A stretch of 64,000 nt of DNA from Paragorgia papillata (lineage: Eukaryota > Cnidaria > Anthozoa > Scleralcyonacea > Coralliidae), in NCBI GenBank assembly GCA_035771165.1, contig JAWNZC010000105.1, forward strand, positions 1,265,501 to 1,329,500, given 5' to 3'. The notes under the pieces were generated by a model, which was not told the origin of the DNA, did not search any database, and saw nothing but the letters and a program-made list of their open reading frames with translations. Numbering within the stretch: position 1 is the stretch's first letter; each line of letters begins with the position of its first letter. A program made the translations under genes and the position numbers. Below are positions 12,399 to 24,642 of the stretch, piece by piece.

Positions 12399-12902
12399 CT
12401 AAATGTTATGCATAGTTAAAAAGTCTGACAATCAAAAACTGTTACCAAATAAATAGCAACAGTTGTAGCTATGGCAACAATGACGTTTCAAAATGGCTGC
12501 CAATTACCCTTTCAAACTAATTTAAATCGAAAAAAAACTTTGGTGACCCCCAAATTTTTTTTCATTAAAACTTTTCTTGAAGTATGAGTAATCAATAGGC
12601 CGATTTAAAAAAAATTCTGTAGAGCGAATAATGTTTTTTTCGGAAAAATCATGTTTGTTAATTTTTAAAAAATTTGGTTCTACAGAATTTAAAAAAAATC
12701 AGCCTAGTGATTATTCATACTTCAAGAAAAGTTTTAATGAAAAAAAAAATTGGGGGTCACGAAAGTTTTTTTCGAATTAAATTGATTTGAAGGGTAATTG
12801 GCAGCCATTTTGAAACGTCATTGTTGCCATAGCAACAACTGTTGCTATCTATTTGGTAACAGTTTTTGATTGTCAGACTGTTTAACTATGCATAACATTT
12901 AG
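12399..12902. mobile_element. Foldback element, ~224 bp arms
   Basis: Arms 12399-12623 and 12679-12902 are near-complete inverted repeats around a 55 bp AT-rich loop. The outer edge is ctaaatgttatgcat and its complement. No ORF of note. Confidence 0.85.
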
Positions 12903-13042
12903 TATTATTATGGTCATATAACGATAATTTGTAAATTCGTTTGTGTGGATGCGTCAAATTTCATCGTAGTGTGTTACGTTTGTATTGAGTGAATTCCAAC
13001 AGACCCCTCGTCTTTTTCTAGGGAGACAGACTTGATCCAAGT

Positions 13043-13495
13043 CTAGCAATACGGCTTCAGTTGAATAAATTTTGCATGTAATTGCTGAATTCTCATCTTG
13101 TCTATTAAGCCTGGTTTCCATATAGCCGTAAGAGCCGGCGGCATGGCTGCGGCAAGGGGCGATGGTCCAATCATTGACAGTGTTGAATTAGCCAGCAATA
13201 AAAAGCTGTATGCGGTTGGACCATTGCCCCTTGCCGCAGACATGCCGCCGACTCTTACGGCTATATGGAAACCAGGCTTTATATTGACACTGTTTTGAAA
13301 ATTACTCTCCAGCATCTCGGCAACTTCCAGCTTCACTTGTTGTTCCTTGGTGGCCCACGTCCCTGCCCCATACATACTAAATGGCTTAATCATAGTCTTA
13401 TACACTTGGCTTTTTAGTTTCACTGGTATTTTCTTATCGTAGATTACTCTACTTACACTCCTCCACGCAATTCCAGTACCCTGCAATCTTAACAA
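13043..13495 (-). pseudogene. RTE-like LINE reverse transcriptase C-terminal fragment, interrupted by a MITE
   Basis: The minus frame encodes KIPVKLKSQVYKTMIKPF followed by an LYGAECWA-like segment (here MYGAGTWA) and VAEM. This is the typical region after the polymerase core in RTE-clade non-LTR retrotransposons. A 174 bp MITE (13107-13280) splits the fragment and adds an unrelated in-frame insert. The 5' part of the element is absent. Confidence 0.75.
13107..13280. mobile_element. MITE inserted in LINE fragment
   Basis: Terminal inverted repeats of about 40 bp begin aagcctggtttccatatagc. The flanking TAT on both sides fits a short target duplication. The reverse transcriptase reading frame continues on both sides, which fixes the insertion boundaries. 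Confidence 0.85.
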
Positions 13496-14668
13496 TAATA
13501 AACTTTATAACTTCTCAATCTTATATATCGCTTGGAACATATACCTTGCTAATCTAGAACTTTCCGTGCACATCCTTTCTTTTAGGTTTATTAATATTTA
13601 AATAGCACGGTTGAGTGATTGAACTGAAACGTGGCTATTGGATAATTCCTTCATTATACTAAAATACAATGGGTTCAGTGACCGTGCACAAAAATACATA
13701 TAAAGGCGAACAAAAAGATAGAACAAAGGCTTTAGCTGAGTTTTCAGACCATATTTTGAATGACTATTAAAATAACTAAGTAATGTAGTTACCTCGGCAA
13801 CTAACGTATCATATACCCTAATTTCTCTATTAAGTCCACCTCTTTTAAGCCTCTCTTCTAATAAGACCCCCCCCCCCCTCTTTCTGGAAGCAGAAAATAA
13901 TTAAGCCCCTCTCCTCTATTAAGCCCCCTCCCCTCCCTCCCAAATCAGTTGATATATAGAGGAGAATCAGACATTTTGTACTTAAATCAGTTGATATAAA
14001 CAAAAGAGAATCAGACTTTTTGTACCTATTTGAAATAACCCCCTCTCTAATAACACCCCCCCCCCCCACACACACTAATAAGTCCCCCTCTATTAAGCCC
14101 ACTCTCGAAGAAGGTTAAATATAAATAATTACGGTAGGTATTAACTGAAGCGATTAGACAATTTGTGATTTTAAACATTTAGAAATATTTTAATTAACAT
14201 TACTATCTACACTTATAATATACTTATAATACTGTTATCTTGCATATTGTATTGTATATAATTATTGAAAGGTGTTCGCACGGTTTCTTGGAAGAGCACT
14301 TATATAATGAATGAACACCGTGTTTAAATAGGCTTGAATGATTGATTTTTACATCATGTATTGTTATTAGGTTTAAATTCTAATACCGCAAAGCGATGCA
14401 ATTCACTACTAAGAAGACCTGTGAAAACTAGCGAACGTAAAAAAGAACTAACATTGTAGGTGCTCAATCACATTCATTATATGACAATGGTGTCATTTTT
14501 CCATATATGGGTGATGGAAGGTTTTCCCATGTTGGATTACACGCTAAAATTTGTATTGCACACTTCTATACCAGTTTAACCGGTTTTGAAGTGGTTTTGA
14601 AGTATAAAATCAAGCAAAATGGCAAATCAAAATTACAGATGTATTTTAACTGAACAGTCGTATAATAA

Positions 14669-15118
14669 ATATCGTATTGCATGGTTTGACCGATAATACG
14701 GCCGAGCATTTTATTCGTTTCTTGCATTTTTCCCTCGCCCTTTCTGGACTAGGGAAAATACATCCGAAACTAGTAAAATACCTGGTACGCTGCGAGCAGA
14801 GCCTTCTTTTCCTTATTTCTTCTCTGAGAGAGAGGAAGAAAAGAAGGCTCTGTTGTATTCGTGACTGGTTGCCATTGCGTATGCATGTCAGTTGCTTGGT
14901 TACAATATCGAACCCAGTCCAAATCAGAGCAAAACAAGAACCGGTTAAACGGGTCTTAAAACGCGGTACTTCGTCCTATATCTTGGACGAAGCCAAACAC
15001 GAATACAGCAGAGCCTACTTTTCTTCCTCTCTCTCAGCGAAGAAATAAGGAAAAGAATGCTCTGCTCGCAGGGCAAATGCCTGGTCGTATTATTGGCCAA
15101 ACCATCCAATGAGATATT
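14669..15118. mobile_element. Foldback element
   Basis: Left arm at about 14669-14860 and right arm at about 14997-15118. They share atggtttg, the cgagcagagcc block and a gagagagaggaagaaaag tract in inverted orientation. The right arm has an internal deletion. The 123 aa ORF inside is a by-product of the arms. Confidence 0.75.
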
Positions 15119-15154
<36 letters not shown>

Positions 15155-15359
15155 ATAATATTCACGGCACAGAAAGTGGTAGCGGCAGTAACTCTTCAAT
15201 CTGAACCTTCCTAGTATCTATAACACAGCTCTATAAATACTAGAAAACATAAATTATGATTATGAGAATTCTATAAACGACGAGATGTCCTTCAGAATAC
15301 TTATGAGTTTCTGAAACAATGAAAGAAGTTCCTTCACTAAATGTTTCACTCTTAGTTAA

Positions 15360-15524
15360 ATAGAGCTTCACTCTTCGAGATGATGACAAAAAAATTGGCC
15401 TTCAGATCAGCAGCCTGGCCTTTTTTCTCATCAAGAATTGTGACTGTCAGATACCGTAAACCAACCATGTCGTCGTTTCTCATGTGTTTCGTTTGGCATG
15501 TTTGGCTCCCTTCGACCTGTAAAT
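15360..15524 (-). CDS. Candidate terminal exon (astacin gene or other)
   Basis: A minus-strand acceptor (cttaatttacag) is followed by an open frame of about 54 codons ending in TAA at 15360-15362, with protein-like composition (for example GLRYLTVTILDEKKGQ). If it is joined to the proposed donor at 16611 of the astacin gene, the phase gives a different, shorter basic tail ending in TGA. The long frame would therefore belong to another transcript or need another donor. Not assigned. Confidence 0.25.
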
Positions 15525-15604
15525 TAAGCGATCGTCGTTAATCCTAACAAAACACTAATCTGATCATCACCAACTACATGTTTGAAATGTCGCTGCGGAC
15601 TCTC

Positions 15605-15629
15605 TCCCCCCCCCCCCCCCCCCCCCCCC
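15605..15629. repeat. poly-C tract
   Basis: A run of about 25 cytosines, a likely length-variable homopolymer. Confidence 0.9.
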
Positions 15630-16610
15630 TCACGTTTTTTACAACCAAAGACACAACATTGTGTCCATCTTCGTATTTACCTACCTACACAATAGCCTGA
15701 TCGGCGCCATTAGCATGGGACCACAGACGACAATCCGATCGGTCCGATTTAGAGATCAATGATCCGGGCTCGCCACCTTGTTGCGATCACTGATCTCTAA
15801 AAGTGACTGGATCGAGTATGAAGTTTGCGAAATGTCGATTTGGTCTTTGCAACTCTGTAGCGACATTTAAGTTGCTTGATCCAGTCTCTTTTAGATATCG
15901 GTGGTCGCGACAATCTCGTTCCCAGAGCGTGTCGGCGAAGGCTCTGGGAACAAGATTGTAGTTGCGATAGAAGACAAATTTCCAATCTCGTACTAAGATC
16001 CAGCATTTCCTGACCGCGCGAGAAATGAATCCGACGTGAATCAGGGCTAATCATAATTATATATCAAGTTTGCAAAATGCAACTGCTATAAATACTTTTT
16101 TAGGAATTATCGGAGAGTGGACAATTTACATAAAACAATAGTAAAGGCAGGAAATTTAACCCACACTCCCTCCATCCTACACGCGTGAAAGAGTACAAGG
16201 CTTGTTGCTCTATATTCCAGACATAGAAATCAGCTGTGGCAAAACATTCAGTGGAGCAAGACCACATAATTAAGAGGAAGAGGCGTCTCTTATTGGCAGT
16301 AAAAACACTCTTTCAAGACGTGTTAGGGAATCTATAGAAATAGCTAAGAACAAAATTATTGAGTAAGAGGGTCAACACTAAACAGCACTTGGCAGGCTCT
16401 TTTGACATACATATAACTCTCTTTTCAATTATAATTATTACGTAATTTCTTGCGTGAGCTTTGTCGTTACAGACGTCGTTTTAAAATGTAACCTGAGCCG
16501 CCAACAACATTTATTCAGTTGCTCTGATGAAGTAATGACGAGACGAAAACTCAAATAAATTGATTTACATGGTGTAACCACAAATAATTTTTAGCAATAT
16601 AACTACATAC

Positions 16611-16752
16611 TTATTCGCAGAATTCCCAAGACTTGGTCCACAGAATCCACAAGATTTTGGACAGAGTTCCTTCATCAATTTGTATTTATCTTCACAAACG
16701 TTGCTTTTCGAACTCCGCAGCTTACAATATTTTCTTAAGTCAACGCACGAAT
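16611..16752 (-). CDS. Astacin gene exon 6: ShKT domain
   Basis: Acceptor caactcttttttag, proposed donor GCGAATAA|GTATGT. Encodes a ShKT module with six cysteines ending CPKSCGFCG. The phase matches the preceding exon and gives an aspartate at the join. If the donor is not used, translation stops at 16565. Confidence 0.85.
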
Positions 16753-19700
16753 CTAAAAAAGAGTTGAACTGATTTATAGCATTCATTCACAAAAAAAGGC
16801 ATTAAAAAGAAGTTGACTATTCATAAATCCAAAATATTTTAGTTTGGTAGTCAGGAATATTTTTGAGGCCCCAGACGGGGATTATTGAACCCGTAACCTT
16901 GTACTTAAACGTTACGGGGGGGGGGGATCATTCCTGAGTTTGGTAAACATCAGTTCGACTTTCTCAGCTAAAACAGCTTGTGTTTTCGGGAAAGCGGATA
17001 AATGAAATCGACGACTACATGTATTCTAGTTTAGCTGACTCGTTTTTAGTGTTCACACTCATAGAGTGTTTGATTGGCAAAAATACCTTTTGTGCTCTTC
17101 GCTCGAACCTTGCAATTGTACAGCTTAATTATTTGAGATACATCGATTTTTGAAAGTCTTTTAATTTGACCGAGTTTCATTTTCGGATTCTTAATGGATC
17201 TCAGCGTGTCTCCTCCGTTCTTGCTGAATGCTTTGTTGTCGTAATGCATGATACTCTGGTAATCATATGGTTCATCAAGGGTGTCGATGGGACCGTGTTT
17301 ATAGCTCACAAAGTTTCTTCGCATTCCTAGAAAAGAGCCAAAAAATGTCACGTTATTCACATCACATCCTTGTTCCCAGGGTCTCTTCGGTACACTGAAA
17401 AATCGGAGGCCCTAGGACATTGAGTCATCGCCCTGGGTGCGAGCATGGACATAATATAACGAAACAAACTTGATACACTCAGTTATTTGAAGAAAAGTTG
17501 CTTTTTTACGACGTCCGAAAGGTTTGATGTTTATTGTTCTTCCCGCTGGACAAAATAGCACAATTTCGCTTACCGAAGTGCTATTCAAAGGTAGGTTGTT
17601 TACAAACATAATGTGGCGTCCCCGACGAATGAGTCACCGAGTCACGCTATGTCTAAAATCGTTGGATTTTGAGAGTTAAATGATGCAACTCATCGCAGTT
17701 CTGACTCGCTTTAGGAATCCTATTTTGTTAGCCTTATTCGTAAACTTTTTCGGTGTTATCTGAGCGATAATCTTCACTCTATTCACAGCGTTGTTTGACA
17801 GTTGAAAATATATTCGCCCACTTCCTGTTTTAGACAATAACCTTCGTCCAGCCAATCGCACGCTTCAATCGTTTTCATCTGACAGGGCCTCCGATTTTCC
17901 AGTGTACCGAGGAGGCCCTGGGAACGAGGATGTTCACATCACTAATAAAATAAAGCATTTATTTTCCATTGATAAACTGCATGCATGATGAGTTGAGCGT
18001 GTGCATGTACAGTATAGTGCGTGCAGGGGGCTTGGTTTAATGTCTAACATACGTTTGGTACACGTTCGTCAAGTTCACGCAAATGCTCATCTCTGAGCCC
18101 CATACAGAAATAGAACGTGCAACCTTCTAACGTCCACATGCGTCTTTAAGTATTATGAAGTCCACATGCGTCTTTAAGTAATAGTTCAAATACGAGACGG
18201 AGGACTTTACGTAATATTTCATAAACGAGTGGGAGTGTTTTACCAGGGGTTACAAACACGAGAGGACAATGAAAATCACGAGGCCGTTAACCGAGTAATT
18301 TTCATTGTTCTCGAGTGTTTGTAAAACATGAGAGAATAATGAAAATCACGAGGCTGCAAGCCGAGCGATTTTTATTGTTTTCGAATGTTTTACAAACACG
18401 AGAGAACATTGAAAATTACGAGGTAATAGACCAAGTGATTTTTGTTGTTCTCGAGTGTTTGTAACCCCTGGTAAAACACCATACACGAGTTTATGAAATA
18501 GTTTCTCAGTCGTCAATTATAGTAGAGGCCAGGGACTTGATGATATTGGCGCATATTAGATCAGAATGGTTTCACGTTGAATTCATAATTAAGAAATGTG
18601 GTAATAAACGGTTCTCTTTGTTTGTGCCATTTATTATCTGATTTCTTAATTATAAATTCAGTTTGCGCGACCTTTACCGAGTTTCAAATCTCATGCACAT
18701 GACCAAATATTTTTCTCGGATTGGCTAATTAGCTCTTGAATTATTAATGATTTGAGAATTAAATATAACTAACTTTATTTGTAGTGGATAACCCAGGAAA
18801 CCGGGATACCCGAAAGAAACCCGCAGTGTTTGGTAGTCAAATTAAAAGCACTCTTCATCAGACTTGGACTACCCATTGTGCCACCTTGCCATATAACTCA
18901 ATGGCTGAGTATTGTAGAACAATGACTGCCCATTGCTATAATTAGCAAAATTAAAACTAAATCAAAACATTCCAATATGGAGTCGACCATGTATTATTAC
19001 AACGTAAATATGCAACGATAACAAAAACTACAATTACATCGCAGGAATTCTACTTCTGATATTTTAGTATTCAGAATTTGGCACTGATTCTCAAACTCAG
19101 ACTTTCACCGTCATATTGTGACAATCACGCTTCTGCGCCTGCGGTATGTAGGAAATATCGGTTAGTCACGTGGTATGCTGCCGCGACCTTTAACATAATT
19201 TATACATGATTTTCAGCAATAGACGATAAAAGGGAACGAACTGGTGCAAAGAAAGCAATATGCTTATTGCTTCCTGGAATTACCTCGTGTTGTACTATAG
19301 TTTAATACCTTTTTTAATATTTCTCCATATCACTTTGATGTATTTATCCCTATCGCTTCGAGAGTGCTCGTGAAAGAAACCCAGAGCGTGTAGAATCTCG
19401 TGAATTACTTTTCCTCGATATTTGCAGTCGTCTTGGAGCGATACAACTTGGCGCCCACCCACACGGCCAATGGAAGAAAAACACCTGTATTAAAACAACG
19501 GCAATGGAATTATTGACATTCGACTGAGAAAATTCAGTGTAATAATAAACAATTATTGGATGAGACTTTTCTCATATCAAGAATTATCAGCGTCGAAGTC
19601 CGTGTTATCTGACGAAGGCTGAGGCTGATAATGTTAATGATGTTAATTCTTGATGTCAAAAAAGTCTCATCCAATAATTGTTTTATTATACATGCATTTT

Positions 19701-21972
19701 CAGTTGGAAATGTAAAGAAAATCACTCCTTCCGAACGAAAAAACGTTCAAAAAATGCAAGTCAAAGAACACTTAAAATTATAGACAAACAAATTTTGCAG
19801 TTTTTCGTTTCCTTGCTTTGTTCTTGAGATATTTTAGCTTGTTTGAAATGTAACTTAAACATTTTGACGTCGTAAGTGCAGAATGAGTTATCGGAGAAGG
19901 TAAGGCCCGTTCCAAACGCCGCTCTTCTCATGCGCCGAACCTAATGCAAATCAGCATAAACAAAGGATTTAGGTCATTATCATTAGGTTCGGCACATAAG
20001 AAGAGCGGCGTTTGGAACAGGCCTTAAATATCTTTTCTATTATCAAACCAAATTAATTTGAATGAAGCATGTGGATGAGTTTCGCTCGCAACACTAAACA
20101 TGTAGATCTTCAAGTGATTATTATATTTGATAATAGCAAAGATATATAACTTTTTCGCTAACTCATTATGCACGTGTGACGTCAAAATGTTTAATTTGCA
20201 TATCAAACAAGCTAAAGTATCTCCAGAACGAAGCAAGGAAACAAAAAACTGCAAAAAATGTTAATTTATACCATTTTAAGTGTTCTTAAGACAAACTTAA
20301 TTTTCGTTTCATAGGCACTTTAAACCTTTACTTCTACATTCTGGTTTAGCGTATACATACTTTTTAAGTGATCGAGAAACTCGAATTTTCCTAAACCTAT
20401 ACAATGTTTGTCTCATCAACACGGGCAGCATTTTCTGTAATAATGTAGCATTATTAACTTCTTATTAACCGAGAGCACGGTCATTACGGAAAAATATCAG
20501 ACCGAGCTCTTGACAGTACGGACCGAGCCCGTATTGGTCGAGGTTAATAAGAGGTTTATTATATGGCATTTTGAAACAACACATCTTACATATAGTGTGA
20601 CCTCGGGCGTGTGACATAGACTCATCGTTTTCAATGTTGTTGCTCTTGTTGTCATCGCTTTCGGAATCCTAAAACTTACTGCCAGATTGCTCATCGTCCC
20701 ACTCATACATAATTTAGTCCTCAGGTTATTGAATTCACAAAATTTTTGCGGTTTTCTTTCATTGTTTAGTTGCAAACAACATGTCTGCCAAAATCCGTAA
20801 TCGACCGGTCGATTACGGAAAATTATCGACCGGCACGTGACGCGTCTCAGCCAATGAGAACACGATTTCAACGGAAGTAACTTGTGCCATATAATAATTA
20901 CATCATAGTCCCTAGAAATAAATTGTCTGGAAACGCGGCCAAAGTCTTTGTTCAAGGTTTTTGTTCACGTAATTTGTGCACCTTATTTCATCTTCACGCT
21001 TGCTGAACACATTGTATTTTTGGTATAATGAAGCAATCAACCAATAGCGTCGTTGCTTTATATATGAACGTAAAACAAAAGATTGTACACCTTATATTTG
21101 CCACCCTCAACCTAAATTGTAGCTCATTGTTAACCGCTTTGATGTTCGCCTCCAGACAATATTACACTTACTCCATGTAATATTTACTCAATTTATAATA
21201 TTTAAGCAACCTTACCCTTTTCCATTTACAAACAGGATATAGTCTTTATGATAACTCTGCTTTGGTATGAAGCGGATGCACGTTCGTTTAGTTATCTCTC
21301 GAAAAGCACGTCGGATGACCTTTCGACCTCGAACAGCTAGAGAAACATAAGCAGATGACACAATGAGCGACTTGGAAGGCCAGAGTCATTCAAAATATGG
21401 TCTGGAAACTCAGCTAAAGTCTTTGTTCTATCTTTTTGTTTGCTTTTATGCATTGTTGTGCACGGTCACTGAACCCATTGTTTTTTTAGTATAATGAACG
21501 AATTATCCAATAGCAACGTTTCAGTTCAGTCACTCAACCGTGCTATTTAAATATTAATAAACCTAAAACAAAGGATGTGCACGGTGTAAGGTACTGTTCA
21601 ACATAAAATCACAGCTCATTATACGCGCTTTGAGGTTTGCCGAGTTTCCAGACCATATCTCTATTGACTATGGACAGGCTGAGATGTAGGCAAATTTTGA
21701 TAATTAATATGTTTGTCATATACGAATTGAAACGCTCAGAGACGGAAAAAATTACTTTCTTGCAATCTTTTTGTGATTTTTGTTTTTGTTTTTGTTTGTG
21801 ATCTTTTGTGACGCAATCATATTTTATTAATTTATTTGGTCTAGTCTGTCTAAAAGAACACCGTACCTTCTGTTTTAAAAAGCAACAAGACGCCTGCTCA
21901 GGCGTTCACTCGGGCTACTGATTGCGGGAACCTTGGCATAGTCTATACACGGAACAGCGTGCACATAAGCGT

Positions 21973-22003
<31 letters not shown>

Positions 22004-24606
22004 AAATAAAAGTAGCGTGCTGCGTAGGCAGTGTAGAAACAACAATCGAAATATAGTAAGGTTAGATATACTGCTGAAACAGAGAACGTAGGAGTCTAAC
22101 GTTTCGAGCGAAGGCCCTTCGTCAGAGAGAAACGTTTCTCTCTGACGGAGGGCCTTCGCTCGAAACGTTAGACCGTTTCTTTGGCGGTGATAGTAGTGGC
22201 TTGGTAGACAATCTCCTTTGTCAGGCATTCTCCCTTTAATGGGCATTTGTCTTTCTTTCTGCAGTTGCACATTTTAGTGGTGTTATCGTGCTGTAGTTGT
22301 GTCCGTCTATTGTTTGTTTCACGTTTGGCATACAGCTGTAGCTTAATTTAAGTGTGTTCCTATTGAATATCTTCTTCAGTTTATGGCCTGTCGGAAAACA
22401 TGTGTCGATTAAGTTGATGAATTCTCTTCCTATGTTATTCTTGACGTTGCCGTTGAATGGTGGGTTGAACCATATTACCTTTCGGTTGCGGTTGCGTCTC
22501 GGTTCCTGTGGTGATGGCTTGTATTTGAGTTTGTGTGTCCGCTCTTGTTCAGTGCTCATTGGATGAAGATATATTCAAGAGCGGATATACATCGGATGAA
22601 GATACATTCAAGAGCAGATATACACACAAACTCAAATACAAGCCATCACCACAGGAACCGAGACGCAACCGCAACCGAAAGGTAATATGGTTCAACCCAT
22701 CATTCAACGGCAACGTCAAGAATAACATAGGAAGATAATTCATCAACTTAGTCGACACATGTTTTCCGACAGGCCATAAACTGAAGAAGGTATTCAATAG
22801 GAACACACTTTATAAATTAAGCTACAGCTGTATGCCAAACGTGAAACAAACAATAGACGGACACAACAAAACCATCATAAAGAAAGCCACACAACTACAG
22901 CACGATAACACCACTAAAATGTGCAACTGCAGAAAGAAAGACAAATGCCCATTAAAGGGAGAATGCCTGACAAAGGAGATTGTCTACCAAGTCACTATCA
23001 CTGCCAATGACATAAAATAAAATGTTATTGAAAGGTCTGGTAGGCGTAAAAATGTTTCTATATTGATGGGACATATTCATATTGTGCGCATATAACAGTG
23101 TTAATTACTCACTCTGGAACTACTAGAATAATGCTTTTAAGTTTAATTATCGCTTAACATGTTAATGACATTTTATTCTATGTTATACATTTAATTATTA
23201 ATAAAATCAAAGGTCTAAAATTTCACCTAATTTTTTTAACTCTCTGAAATTTTGCCGGAAGGTCAGAATGCCACGCCCCTGTCCCACGATTTTCTTTGTG
23301 AATTAGCCCCCCCAATATAAAACATCTTCCGCCGCCAATGTATACTGACGTTTCTCTCTGGCGAAGGACCTTCGCTCGAAATGTTAGACTCCTAACTATA
23401 TTTCGATTGTTGTTTCTACACTGCCTACGCAGCACGCTATTTTTATTTCACTACATGATTATATCAGTTGCATGAGTGTGTGCAACTAATTTGCCCTGCT
23501 ACATTGTCAAGATATTTTGTTTTTGGATAACTAACTTTCATGAAACTTAATGCCTTGGCCTAGTCCATTCAAATTGGTTGTATGTTATCAATGCGTACTT
23601 TTGTATTTTGGTTACAAAAACCTGGTTTTCATTCATCTCAATTTATCGGCGATGTCCTCATGTTCCATTGGCATTTTTGGTGATCAATGAAAGAGAGAAT
23701 ACTAGCCAATAAATTTTTCTCATCAATGATTACTGAAAATGGGGCCAGAAAAACATTGCCAACGTACGAAAACCAAACTTAATAGCGTACTGTTTTAAAA
23801 ATTTCCTGTACGCAGCAAGTAAATCTTGATTACATAGCACGAGTACGTAGAGAATTAGCATGCCGTGGATGCATTTATATCAGTCTACATAAATGTAATT
23901 TGGGCTTCTTTAATGTATTCCCTGTTTCCCTGTTGTCACCCCCTCATTCCCCGTTTGACACCCCCCTGATTCCCATTCCCAGTTCCCATTCCCTGTTCCC
24001 ATTCCCATTCCCCGTTCCCATTCCCCGATTCCCTGTTCCCCGTTTTAAAGATAGCCGGACTAACAGCAACCGAATTTAAGACCAGATGGAAGAACAGTAA
24101 GACGTCATTCACACACGAAAAACGGAAGAACGACACTGGACTTAGTAAATATATATGGCAGTTAAAAGACAAGCAAGAAGAATACTCGATCGAATGGAAG
24201 ATCGTCGCCAGAGCTAAACCCTACACTAACCACACGAAGAGATGCAACTTATGCACCGCAGAGAAACATTTAATAATAACTAAACCATTTATGGCAAAAT
24301 AAACGTAATGAATTGATATCAACATGCAGATATCAACGGAAACACATTCTTAGATATAATTAACCAAATGCACATTATCCATGTATGCATAAATGTTAAT
24401 AATTTTAACATTTTTAATTTCAACAGATCACTTTTTTAATGTAAACCCCACTTCTCCAGTACGTATAGAAATTAACTGATGAGTGGACCGACATAGCGTC
24501 GGTCTACGAAACAAACTTGTATTAAAATCTATATGTGTTCACCAATTGAGTAGTTTCCTTATTGATTTAACTTGCTCCTTCACTGTAGAGCATTGTATTG
24601 GTTCCG

Positions 24607-24642
<36 letters not shown>

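Larger units (their letters stand above)
8268..15359. other. Intergenic region with foldback elements
   Basis: No host exon was recognised between CHEK1 and the astacin gene. It holds the CHEK1 3' flank, a 25 bp minisatellite (about 9955-10030), MITEs, an RTE-like reverse transcriptase fragment and several foldbacks listed separately. An inverted pair also links about 9429-9550 with 12116-12241. C-rich tracts occur near 13868 and 14057. Confidence 0.6.

Noticed and set aside
15360..15524. Terminal exon of the astacin gene with the long reading frame
   Set aside because: The phase from the proposed upstream donor selects a different frame, so the link is not supported; listed only as a weak candidate.
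20497..20955. 152-codon minus-strand ORF
   Set aside because: Covers inverted-repeat sequence (cgaccggtcgattacgg palindrome and MITE piece); protein-like features absent.
22090..22170. Hairpin cgaagggccttcg region as a further hammerhead ribozyme
   Set aside because: CTGACGA and GAAAC are present, but stem II next to the core does not pair properly and no stem III with a cleavage site could be drawn. At best a decayed relic; the same holds for 23345-23400.
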